A stretch of 15,577 nucleotides of DNA from Spirochaetota bacterium (GCA_009908735.1 JAAAOR010000018.1:1-15577), one strand, 5' to 3'; counted from the stretch's first letter, positions 7,608 to 14,306 are shown. Numbers and translations are program-made. The notes: generated by a model from the sequence alone, not told the origin.

Positions 7608-7714
7608 GCTTGAATCCTTGTATATCGGGGCGTGGCCCTGCTACGGAGAACGGACAGCGGAACCGGCTTTCCGAAAAAGGTGGAGAATCACGTTTCGATT
7701 CTTTTTTTGCTTAC
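7608..7714 (-). promoter_or_regulatory. Structured 5' leader of the Mbx/MBS-type operon (candidate)
   Basis: Between the candidate promoter and the mrpE start, the minus-strand RNA could form three hairpins. They are AGAATC/GATTCT (7684-7702), CGGAA/TTCCG with a 6-nt loop, and GGGC/GCCC with a 3-nt loop, followed by the AAGGA ribosome site. I do not recognise a known riboswitch consensus. It may be an unstructured leader with chance stems, or a cis-regulatory element. Confidence 0.25.
7684..7708 (+). terminator. Hairpin plus T-run on the plus strand (terminator or attenuator-like)
   Basis: AGAATC (7684-7689) and GATTCT (7697-7702) form a perfect 6-bp stem with a 7-nt loop. Counting the last stem base, an uninterrupted run of seven T follows (7702-7708). 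On the plus strand this has the form of a weak intrinsic terminator. No plus-strand gene lies upstream within the window. It could attenuate the downstream sulfur operon if a promoter lies before it, or stop antisense transcription out of the minus-strand operon. Confidence 0.4.
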
Positions 7715-7720
7715 GAGTTT

Positions 7721-7749
7721 ATAGTAGCCGAATTATCGAAAGCTGTAAA
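7721..7749 (-). promoter_or_regulatory. Candidate sigma-70 promoter of the Mbx/MBS-type operon
   Basis: Read on the minus strand, TTTACA (7744-7749; 5 of 6 to TTGACA) is separated by exactly 17 nt from TACTAT (7721-7726; 4 of 6 to TATAAT). Transcription would begin near 7714 and leave a leader of about 107 nt before the mrpE GTG. This is a visual consensus match only. The same bases on the plus strand contain TATAGT (7720-7725), so a divergent promoter could share the site. Confidence 0.45.
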
Positions 7750-7850
7750 GGAGGTATTGGAGATTGATACCACCCGATTCGTTGGAACCGTAGAAGGAAA
7801 GTTGACTCAAGGGCTAATCTATTCCAACTTAAATGCAGGAGTGTCTGCGC

Positions 7851-8417
7851 ATGATCGATTTCTTGAGCCAACCTTGGCCATGGTACATATCAGGACCGCT
7901 GCTCGGACTGATGGTGCCGCTGTTGCTCCTCTCGAGCAACAAGCACTTCGGTGTCTCCTCTTCGTTCCGCCATGCCTGTGCGGCGGCGTTCCCGAGGCTT
8001 CGGGTGTCGTATCTCAGGTACAACTGGAAGAACGAGGCATGGAGCCTCGTCTTCGTGGCCGGCGTCATCGCCGGGGCGGCACTGGCGGTCGTGTTTCTCG
8101 ACGGAAACCGGATGCCGGAGATAAGCGAGCAGGCCCGGCAGATGTTTCTCGCCTGGGGCCTGAGCGATTTTTCGACCCTGCAACCGGCCGAGATCTTCGA
8201 GCTTTCGCGTCTCGGTGATCCGCGAAACCTCATTCTGCTCCTCGGCGGCGGGTTTCTCGTTGGTTTCGGCACGAGATACGGAAACGGCTGCACCTCAGGA
8301 CACGCCATTATGGGGCTGTCGCTTTTGAGCTTCGGGTCCCTGGTGGCGACGGTGAGCTTCTTTCTCGGCGGGCTTCTGGTCTCGAATCTCGTCCTGCCGG
8401 CGCTAATGAGGCTATAG
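7851..8417 (+). CDS. YeeE/YedE (TsuA-like) sulfur-compound transporter, N-terminal half protein
   Basis: This 188-residue inner-membrane protein belongs to the YeeE/YedE family (sulf_transp). Its hallmark is GFGTRYGNGCTSGHAIMG (138-155) with Cys147; a second cysteine is Cys43. TsuA/YeeE proteins take up thiosulfate through conserved cysteines near the pore and are usually one chain of about 330-350 residues. Here the protein is split, and the partner follows at once. A frame begins at an ATG at 7833, but the ATG at 7851 has GGAG 9 nt upstream and begins at the conserved hydrophobic N-terminus, so it is chosen. Paired half-size forms of this family are known beside sulfur genes (PmpA/PmpB type). 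The substrate (thiosulfate, sulfite or another sulfur species) is inferred from cysM downstream. Confidence 0.87.
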   Translation: MIDFLSQPWPWYISGPLLGLMVPLLLLSSNKHFGVSSSFRHACAAAFPRLRVSYLRYNWKNEAWSLVFVAGVIAGAALAVVFLDGNRMPEISEQARQMFLAWGLSDFSTLQPAEIFELSRLGDPRNLILLLGGGFLVGFGTRYGNGCTSGHAIMGLSLLSFGSLVATVSFFLGGLLVSNLVLPALMRL

Positions 8418-8442
8418 GCTCTCATACTTGAGGAGTACATCA

Positions 8443-8868
8443 ATGAAACACCTGGCGAGATATACGAAGTTTTTCTTGATCGGCGTCTACTTCGGCGTCG
8501 TACTCATCAAGGCCGAGGTCATCTCCTGGTTCCGCATCCAAGAGATGTTTCACTTTCACTCCATCCATATGTACGGCGTGCTCGTAACGGCAATTGCCGT
8601 GGGAGCGGCAAGCGTTCTGATCATACGGATCTCCGGCCTGCAGGCAGCCGGCGGTGCAGCGATAGACCTGACGCCGAAGCCCTTCAACCGTGTCGGAAAC
8701 GTGGCCGGCGGCTTCATCTTTGGCTTCGGCTGGGCGCTCACCGGTGCCTGCCCGGGGCCACTCTACGCCCTGCTGGGCGCCGGCTACGCGGTCATTGCCC
8801 TGGTCATCGCAAGCGCGCTGCTGGGTGTGATAACCTACGGCGTGCTGCGGCCTCGGCTGCCGCACTGA
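8443..8868 (+). CDS. YeeE/YedE (DUF6691) transporter, C-terminal half protein
   Basis: This 141-residue membrane protein corresponds to the second half of YeeE. The marks are GFIFGFGWALTGACPGPLYA (90-109) with Cys103, preceded by a central VGNVAGG. With the preceding gene it would rebuild the two-fold YeeE fold, and it supplies the third cysteine (C43 and C147 on the first protein, C103 here). The ATG at 8443 has AGGAG 7 nt upstream. An in-frame TTG at 8428 is possible but lies before that ribosome site. The gap to the first half is 25 nt, and cysM follows after 48 nt, so co-transcription is likely. Confidence 0.87.
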   Translation: MKHLARYTKFFLIGVYFGVVLIKAEVISWFRIQEMFHFHSIHMYGVLVTAIAVGAASVLIIRISGLQAAGGAAIDLTPKPFNRVGNVAGGFIFGFGWALTGACPGPLYALLGAGYAVIALVIASALLGVITYGVLRPRLPH

Positions 8869-8916
8869 CTACAAGGCACACTGCGACATCGGATACCACG
8901 AGGCGGGAGCAAGACG

Positions 8917-9807
8917 ATGAGCTACAAAACAATGGATGAGATGATCGGGGATACGCCGCTCGTGCGCTTGCAGAGGCAGGATACCGGCACGAGCACCGTG
9001 CTTGCGAAGCTCGAGGGGAACAACCCCGCAGGTTCGGTGAAAGACCGGCCGGCCTACGGGATGATCGCCGAGGCCGAGCGCCGCGGGGACATAACGCCCG
9101 GGGACACGCTCATCGAGGCGACGAGTGGCAACACCGGTATTGCGCTTGCGATGGTTGCGGCAATGCGCGGCTACCATATGGTGCTCATCATGCCCGAGAG
9201 TGCCTCCGAGGAGCGCAAGGCCGTCATGGCCGCCTACGGCGCGGAGCTCATCCTCACGCCCAAGGACGGGGGCATGGAGGCGGCAATCGATCGGGCAAAG
9301 TCGCTTGAGGCCGAGGGGCGTGGACGCATCCTCAACCAGTTCGGAAACCCAGACAATCCCGCCGCCCACTACGGAACGACGGGACCGGAGGTCTGGCGTG
9401 ATACCGGCGGAGAGGTCACCCATTTCGTGGCCTCCATGGGTACCACCGGCACCATCATGGGAACCGGACGCTACCTCAAAGAGCGCAATCCCGGGATTCA
9501 GATTGTGGGCGTGCAGCCGGGCGAGGGGGCGAAGATTCCGGGAAGCCGCGCCTGGCCTGAGGACTACCTGCCGGCCATCTACGAGCCCGAGCGCGTTGAC
9601 CGCATCATGAATATCGCCCAGACCGAGGCCGAGGAAATGGCGCGTCGGCTTGCGCGCGAGGAAGGCATTTTTGCCGGTATCTCTTCCGGAGCTTCTATCC
9701 ATTCGGCGGTGCGATTGGCCCGCGAGGTCGACCGCGCGCTCATCGTGGCTATCGTCTGTGACCGCGGTGACCGCTACCTCTCTACCGGCGTGTTCCACGC
9801 GCCCTGA
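8917..9807 (+). CDS. cysM: CysM-type cysteine synthase B (PLP-dependent)
   Basis: This 296-residue fold-type II PLP enzyme has Lys42 (NPAGSVKDR) as the Schiff-base lysine. Its phosphate and substrate loops are TSGNTG (69-74) and GTTGT (175-179). CysM rather than CysK is indicated by the IPGSRAWP segment (207-214) and by IVCDRGDRYLSTGVF (279-293, Cys281). In CysM these regions allow thiosulfate to replace sulfide, giving S-sulfocysteine from O-acetylserine. Compared with E. coli CysM, one arginine of the RRW segment is Ala here (R211-A212-W213), so thiosulfate preference needs testing. The gene follows the YeeE pair in the same direction and converges on serine acetyltransferase, which makes its substrate. 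GGGAG lies upstream of the ATG. Action on sulfide is equally possible. Confidence 0.92.
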   Translation: MSYKTMDEMIGDTPLVRLQRQDTGTSTVLAKLEGNNPAGSVKDRPAYGMIAEAERRGDITPGDTLIEATSGNTGIALAMVAAMRGYHMVLIMPESASEERKAVMAAYGAELILTPKDGGMEAAIDRAKSLEAEGRGRILNQFGNPDNPAAHYGTTGPEVWRDTGGEVTHFVASMGTTGTIMGTGRYLKERNPGIQIVGVQPGEGAKIPGSRAWPEDYLPAIYEPERVDRIMNIAQTEAEEMARRLAREEGIFAGISSGASIHSAVRLAREVDRALIVAIVCDRGDRYLSTGVFHAP

Positions 9808-9821
9808 GGCGCTGCGTCCGC

Positions 9822-9850
9822 TCTACCGCGGCGTCGGTTCTACCGCGGCG
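9822..9850. repeat. Short direct repeat between cysM and the acetyltransferase gene
   Basis: TCTACCGCGGCG occurs at 9822-9833 and 9839-9850, 5 nt apart, across the gap between the converging genes. A related TCTACCGGCG lies at 9781-9790 inside the cysM 3' end. The second copy includes the stop codon of the acetyltransferase gene. It looks like a local duplication; no terminator is evident here. Confidence 0.5.
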
Positions 9851-10760
9851 CGTGCCGGCGAATCCGATTGTCCGGCTTCTCGATGGTGACTTTGCTGTAT
9901 GGGTCGACGTCGTGGGTGAGGAACACGTTTCCGCCGATCGCCGACCCGCGTCCTATGGTCACCGGCCCGAGGATGGAGGCGTTCGAGTAGATCACGACGT
10001 CGTTTTCTAAGGTAGGATGGCGCTTGAAGCCGCGGTGGAGATTTCCCTCTTCATCGGTGGGGAAGCTCAACGCCCCCAGAGTGACCCCCTGATAGATCTT
10101 GACGTTGTCGCCGATCTCCGTGGTCTCGCCGATGACCACGCCCGTGCCGTGATCGATGAAGAAATTCCGCCCGATCTGAGCCCCGGGATGAATGTCGATA
10201 CCCGCCGCGCTATGGGCAAACTCGGCCATGATGCGGGGCAGGAGCGGTACACCTCGCTCATGGAGGTGATGGGCAACGCGGTGGGCGAGTATTGCCTGGA
10301 ACCCGGGATACCCGATGATGATCTCGTCGTTGCCCGTGGCCGCCGGGTCTCCAAGGTAGGCCGCTTCCACATCGCCGTCGAGTACCTCGATGAGCCGTGG
10401 CACGCTTTCGAGGAGGTCGAGCGCATGTTCGGTTGCCTCTGCGTGCGCCTGCTCGGGATCGGGGTGAGGATCGTTTCGGCGCGAGTGGAGGATGCATTTC
10501 GCAATTTCCTCCGAGAGCAAGTCGTAGGTGGCGTTGGCGGTCTGGCCGAGGTGAAAGCGCAAGTTGGCCTTGTCCACGGCCCTCCGATTGAAATAGCCGG
10601 GGAAGAGAAGGCGCTCGGTGAGGGTCAGAAGATCACCCGCGGTTTCCCGGTGAGGCAGGGGGCAGGTGCATACGTGATCCACCGCCTCGCATTCGTCGAA
10701 CTTGTCGAGAATGGCGTTGGTGAGAGCCGGGATACGGCTCCGCGGGTCTGTGTACGACAT
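9840..10760 (-). CDS. cysE: Serine O-acetyltransferase
   Basis: This 306-residue enzyme makes O-acetylserine from serine and acetyl-CoA, the acceptor used by cysteine synthase. The helical N-terminal region (1-150) is followed by a left-handed beta-helix of hexapeptide repeats (about 186-295). Catalytic-region residues are AAGIDIHPGAQIG (185-197, Asp189) and FFIDHGTGVVIGET (200-213, His204), then IYQGVTLGALSF and GGNVFLTHDVDP. The longer N-terminus and the IIIGYPGFQAI block resemble EpsC/plant-type bacterial enzymes. The C-terminus ends RRHAPR instead of the tail with terminal Ile that docks into CysK, so a classical cysteine synthase complex seems unlikely. The ATG has an AAGGGGGA ribosome site. 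It is convergent with cysM, 32 nt between ends, and not in its operon. Confidence 0.93.
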   Translation of the reverse strand: MSYTDPRSRIPALTNAILDKFDECEAVDHVCTCPLPHRETAGDLLTLTERLLFPGYFNRRAVDKANLRFHLGQTANATYDLLSEEIAKCILHSRRNDPHPDPEQAHAEATEHALDLLESVPRLIEVLDGDVEAAYLGDPAATGNDEIIIGYPGFQAILAHRVAHHLHERGVPLLPRIMAEFAHSAAGIDIHPGAQIGRNFFIDHGTGVVIGETTEIGDNVKIYQGVTLGALSFPTDEEGNLHRGFKRHPTLENDVVIYSNASILGPVTIGRGSAIGGNVFLTHDVDPYSKVTIEKPDNRIRRHAPR

Positions 10761-10824
10761 GGCTGCTTCCCCCTTGCCGCAGGTGCGGTGTGTCTGTCAG
10801 TATCACTAAGGTACAGGACACAGC

Positions 10825-10846
10825 GCTCTCGGTCGAGCCTGAGAGC
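10825..10846 (+). promoter_or_regulatory. Inverted repeat just upstream of the GlpA-like gene
   Basis: GCTCTC (10825-10830) pairs with GAGAGC (10841-10846). An inner GG/CC can extend the stem with one bulged T, around a small loop. It sits 5 nt before the AAGGA ribosome site (10852-10856), in the 104-nt gap between the diverging acetyltransferase and GlpA-like genes. It could be an operator or an RNA hairpin that affects translation. I cannot name a binding protein, and no convincing promoter pair was found here. Confidence 0.3.
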
Positions 10847-10864
10847 TGTAGAAGGATTCAAGCC

Positions 10865-12040
10865 ATGGCAGGCGAACACGTACTGGTGATCGGCGGCGGC
10901 GGAACCGGCGGCGCCATCATCCATGATCTTACTCGACGCGGGTATAAGGCGACACTCGTGGAGCGTGGCGAGCTTACGGCGGGCACCACCGGCCGCCACC
11001 ACGGGCAGCTGCACTCAGGCGCCCGCTACGCGGTCGGCGACCGAGATATCGCGCGGGAGTGCATGGAGGAGGTCCGCATCCTCCAAAAGATTGCGCCGCA
11101 GTCCCTCGAGATGAACTACGGACTCTTCGTTGCCGTCGACGACGAGGAAGCAGCTTACGGCGATGAGTTCATCGCCGCCTGCAACGAGGCGACGATTCCC
11201 GCCCATGACATTTCCGTGGAACAGGCCCTCGAGATGGAGCCGTTTCTCAGCCCCGGCATTACCCGCGCCGTGCAGGTGCCCGACGGTACGCTCGACGCGT
11301 GGCGGCTGCCCCTTCACTTCTTTGCCACTGCACAGTCCGCCGGCGCAACGATACGGAACTTCACCGAGGTTATCGGCCTCAATCGTTCGCAGGGCCGCGT
11401 GACGGGGGCGCGGGTTGTCGAGCATGCCACCCGGCGAGAGTACGATATCGAGGCTGACTTTGTGATTAACGCAACGGGTGCCTGGGCCGGGCAGATCTGT
11501 GCCATGGCGGATATCGACGTGCCGATTACCCCGGCGCCCGGTACTATGGTATCGGTGAAGAAGCGCCTGAACAACATGGTCGTGAGTCGGCTGCACCCGG
11601 CAGGGGACGGTGATATTATCGTGCCCCAGCGCAAGCTTTCCATCATTGGGTCGACCCAGTGGCAAACCGATGATCCCGACAGCATTCTCGCACGCCACGA
11701 GGATATCGAGTTTCTCATCGGCAAAGCCAACGAGATGATGCCGTCCTTTGGAGATGCCGGTTTTCACGCCGCATGGTCGGCCGTCCGCCCACTCGCGGGG
11801 CGTGCGGAAGGCTCCGATGGGCGTGGGCTCAGTCGCGACTTTATCTGCATCAACCACGAGGCGGAGGATGGAGTTCCCGGATTCATGAGCGTCACCGGCG
11901 GGAAGGCAACCGTGCTGCGGGCAATGGCGGAGAAAACCGTTGACACCCTCTGCCGTATTGTCGGAAACGACACACCCTGCACGACGGCGGATGCCGAGTT
12001 GCTTCCCCACCGCGCCTTTTTTAATCCGAGTCTGGCGTGA
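10865..12040 (+). CDS. GlpA/DAO-family FAD-dependent oxidoreductase lacking the C-terminal [2Fe-2S] domain
   Basis: This 391-residue flavoprotein has an N-terminal Rossmann FAD motif, VLVIGGGGTGGAIIHD (6-21), and Glu33 at the end of the second strand. Further marks are GRHHGQLHSGARYAV (43-57), as in anaerobic glycerol-3-phosphate dehydrogenase GlpA, FVINATGAWAGQIC (199-212), and the closing FAD motif MSVTGGKATVLRAMAE (341-356). GlpA is normally about 530-550 residues, with a C-terminal BFD-type [2Fe-2S] domain. This protein stops after the FAD domain. The SdhB-like protein encoded 42 nt downstream probably takes its electrons. The frame is open from 10790, but the ATG at 10865 has AAGGA 8 nt upstream and starts right at the FAD fold. 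The substrate may be glycerol-3-phosphate or another 2-hydroxy acid; it cannot be settled from sequence. Confidence 0.85.
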   Translation: MAGEHVLVIGGGGTGGAIIHDLTRRGYKATLVERGELTAGTTGRHHGQLHSGARYAVGDRDIARECMEEVRILQKIAPQSLEMNYGLFVAVDDEEAAYGDEFIAACNEATIPAHDISVEQALEMEPFLSPGITRAVQVPDGTLDAWRLPLHFFATAQSAGATIRNFTEVIGLNRSQGRVTGARVVEHATRREYDIEADFVINATGAWAGQICAMADIDVPITPAPGTMVSVKKRLNNMVVSRLHPAGDGDIIVPQRKLSIIGSTQWQTDDPDSILARHEDIEFLIGKANEMMPSFGDAGFHAAWSAVRPLAGRAEGSDGRGLSRDFICINHEAEDGVPGFMSVTGGKATVLRAMAEKTVDTLCRIVGNDTPCTTADAELLPHRAFFNPSLA

Positions 12041-12082
12041 GAAATCTATGTGTGCGAAAGCACCGCGATGAAGGAGCATAAA

Positions 12083-12778
12083 ATGCCCGCGAATACCGAT
12101 ACCAAGACGCTCACCTTTCGCGTTTCCCGCGAGCAGCGCGAGCGAGGGCGGCGGGACGAGTTCGACGTTCCCTGCGACGGCTATACCACCGTTCTCGATG
12201 GTCTAGAGTATATCCGCACCCGCATCGACTCGACGCTGATGTATCGCCACTCATGCCACCATGGCTCCTGCGGAACCTGCGGCATGATCATAAACGGAGA
12301 CAAACTGCTCGCTTGCACCACGAACGTTTTTTCTCTCGAGGCGGATACCGTAACGGTGCGGCCCCTGCCGCAATTCGAGCACGTCGGAGACCTCGTGGTC
12401 GACCCGAGAAGTCTCTTTGCCGACTTTCCGGCCCATGCCGACTACCGTCGCACGAGCGAGTACAACACCGACGCCCGCGTCCCCGAGGAGATCGAGACCT
12501 ACGAGCGCTTTGAGAACTGCATCGAATGCGGGCTCTGCGTTTCAGCTTGTCCGGTCACCTCGAATTGGATGGGGCCTGCTGCACTGGCCGCGTGGAACCG
12601 GGAGTTGGAGAAAAATCCCGAACGACGTGATGAGATCCTCGATAGCGTGGACGTCGAGCGCGGGGCCTGGTCCTGTGATCGCCACCTAAAATGCAGCGCG
12701 GTCTGTCCGACCGGGGTGTACCCGGCAAAGCACATCGCACTGCTCAAGCGTGCGGCAAAGGCGCGGCGCGAGGAGTAG
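12083..12778 (+). CDS. SdhB/FrdB-type iron-sulfur protein (electron partner of the GlpA-like flavoprotein)
   Basis: This 231-residue protein has the full succinate dehydrogenase/fumarate reductase iron-sulfur layout. An N-terminal plant-type ferredoxin domain binds [2Fe-2S] through C58, C63, C66 and C78 (SCHHGSCGTCG...LLAC). The C-terminal domain has CIECGLCVSACP (146-157) and CDRHLKCSAVCP (198-209). By homology, C146/C149/C152 with C208 hold [4Fe-4S], and C156/C198/C204 hold [3Fe-4S]. No SdhA-type flavoprotein or SdhC/D anchor is nearby. Instead the GlpA-like gene precedes it, so it likely passes electrons from that flavoprotein to a quinone-linked or soluble acceptor. The ATG at 12083 has AAGGAG 6 nt upstream. 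An in-frame upstream ATG at 12050 is less likely. It could be named as a succinate dehydrogenase subunit by homology alone, but the context argues against that role. Confidence 0.88.
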   Translation: MPANTDTKTLTFRVSREQRERGRRDEFDVPCDGYTTVLDGLEYIRTRIDSTLMYRHSCHHGSCGTCGMIINGDKLLACTTNVFSLEADTVTVRPLPQFEHVGDLVVDPRSLFADFPAHADYRRTSEYNTDARVPEEIETYERFENCIECGLCVSACPVTSNWMGPAALAAWNRELEKNPERRDEILDSVDVERGAWSCDRHLKCSAVCPTGVYPAKHIALLKRAAKARREE

Positions 12779-12812
12779 CGGGGCGGGAAACGATTCCGCT
12801 GCCGCGGCCCCG

Positions 12813-14306
12813 TCAGACCGACGACGCGGTTCGAAACACTTGCATCTCCGCCACCGGCGTCTCGTCGGTAACCTTCGTCGCTACTCGGCGAAACTCTTCT
12901 TCCCGGCGCAGGAAGGCATCGACTACAACGGGATCGAAATGGGTGCCACGACCCTCGGCAATGATCTGCCGCGCCTTTTCGTGCGAGAACGCGTTTTTGT
13001 AGGTCCGTCGTGAGATAAGCGCATCGTAGACGTCGGCAATAGCCATGAGCCGCCCCGAGCGCGGGATGGCTTCACCGGCGGTGCCCAGCGGATATCCGCC
13101 GCCCTCCCAGCGCTCGTGATGCGACTCGGCGATCTCTCTCGCCACCTTGAGAAATGAGTTGCCCCCAAGACGGGCCTCGGCCTCGGCAAGGGCCCGGGCC
13201 CCGTACTCCGGGTGTTTGCGCATCTCGACCCATTCGTCGTCGGTGAGGGGCCCGGGTTTCAAGAGTATTGCGTCGGGTATGCCGACTTTGCCGATATCGT
13301 GGAGTGGAGCGGACTTGTACAGAAGATCGATATCAGCCTCGCTCAACTCCCACGTTTCCTGCAGCTCGATCGCGAGAATGCATATGTAGTGCTGGGTGCG
13401 CACCAGATGTGCGCCGGTTTCGTTGTCGCGCGTCTCCGCGAGGGACGCGAGCGAGAGAATAGTCACGTCCTGCGTTTGCTCGAGCTCTTCGGTCCGGGTG
13501 CGCAGACTCTCGATCATCTCGTTGGTGTACTCGGCGATGATGGCGAACTCGTCGTTCGTCGCCACAGGTACAAACCCGTTCAACGATCCTCGATCAACCG
13601 CTTCGAGAGCCCGAATCTCGTTCTCGAAGAGCAGCTTGAGGTTTCTCGAATACGCGAATATAAGGTCGAGTATGATGACGAGGAAGGTGAGCATCACAAA
13701 GCCCATCTGCAGAAGCAGGGCCGTCCGCCCGCGTTCCTCGTCCACCGCCTGCGTGAAAGAGACCGAATCGGTGAGGTCGTGGCTGATTACCATGAGGGCG
13801 ACCGTCATCATGGCCAGCATGAGAACGGTGGTCAGGACGGCGAACTTCCTCGTCAGCGAGACGAAGCGGTTACCGCGATTGAGGCTGTGGCCGGCCGCGG
13901 TGAGTGCATGTATGAGCCTGCGCTCGGCGTCCAGGCTGAGATCCACCGCAGCAAAGATACCGACCAGCGCGGCGCCCACGAACACGGCCGCGATACCACT
14001 CTCTACGAAGGGAAAGTCGTAGTACACTTCGTGAAAGACCGCTACGCCGATGCCGAGGGCGGGGAAGGGAATGAGCTCCACCAGAAACTGCCGCCCCCCG
14101 TTGTAGGAGTCGATCCGCTCGGGGTCCGGCGGCGCGCCGAGACGCCGAAGTAAGAGCAGGCGAAGCGCGTAGGCGAGGGTGAACGCGATCAGCAGGGTCA
14201 GCCCCCATTCCCAGATCGTCAGCGATTCCAGAAATGGGCATACCTCCCCACCGTAGATGGTCAAGACCAGCCAGGAAAAGCCATAGATGAGAAGCGAGCG
14301 TGTCAT
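12813..14306 (-). CDS. Membrane-anchored HAMP/HD-GYP phosphohydrolase
   Basis: This 497-residue signalling protein has an N-terminal half with about six hydrophobic helices (first at 4-20; others near 34-54, 76-92, 101-122, 155-175 and 199-218). A HAMP-like linker follows (about 215-270), then a coiled stretch and an HD-GYP domain (about 280-470). The metal-binding HD is in APLHDIGKVGIPDAIL (333-348, H336/D337). HHERWEGGGYP (396-406) supplies the GYP motif. HD-GYP enzymes hydrolyse cyclic di-GMP, or sometimes other cyclic dinucleotides. The catalytic motifs look intact. The frame extends to a TTG at 14342, but the ATG at 14306 begins just before the first membrane helix. No strong ribosome site is visible, and the start lies inside an inverted repeat. 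It converges on the SdhB-like gene. Confidence 0.9.
   Translation of the reverse strand: MTRSLLIYGFSWLVLTIYGGEVCPFLESLTIWEWGLTLLIAFTLAYALRLLLLRRLGAPPDPERIDSYNGGRQFLVELIPFPALGIGVAVFHEVYYDFPFVESGIAAVFVGAALVGIFAAVDLSLDAERRLIHALTAAGHSLNRGNRFVSLTRKFAVLTTVLMLAMMTVALMVISHDLTDSVSFTQAVDEERGRTALLLQMGFVMLTFLVIILDLIFAYSRNLKLLFENEIRALEAVDRGSLNGFVPVATNDEFAIIAEYTNEMIESLRTRTEELEQTQDVTILSLASLAETRDNETGAHLVRTQHYICILAIELQETWELSEADIDLLYKSAPLHDIGKVGIPDAILLKPGPLTDDEWVEMRKHPEYGARALAEAEARLGGNSFLKVAREIAESHHERWEGGGYPLGTAGEAIPRSGRLMAIADVYDALISRRTYKNAFSHEKARQIIAEGRGTHFDPVVVDAFLRREEEFRRVATKVTDETPVAEMQVFRTASSV

Noticed and set aside
7610..8218. Plus-strand open frame of about 200 codons beginning before the YeeE gene
   Set aside because: It starts at a weak TTG. 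Its second half is simply another frame of the YeeE gene, and no family motif is visible. The part before 7850 could be a gene remnant, but nothing supports that.
8869..9798. Long minus-strand frame opposite cysM
   Set aside because: It is a shadow of a well-supported PLP enzyme and has an His/Arg/Gly-rich composition without domain features.
10774..10802. Promoter for the GlpA-like gene (TTGCCG with a downstream TATCAC)
   Set aside because: The spacing is 21 nt and the 17-nt position gives no -10 match.
12083..12778. Subunit of a genuine succinate dehydrogenase/fumarate reductase
   Set aside because: No SdhA flavoprotein or membrane anchor genes are adjacent. The neighbour is a GlpA-type flavoprotein with matching orientation and spacing.
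12779..12812. Terminator between the converging SdhB-like and HD-GYP genes
   Set aside because: CGGGGC and GCCCCG can pair, but the stem is short, the loop long and there is no T-run in either direction.
13212..14153. Long plus-strand frame opposite the HD-GYP gene
   Set aside because: It is antisense to a gene with clear catalytic motifs, is rich in charged residues typical of GC-rich shadow frames, and matches no family.
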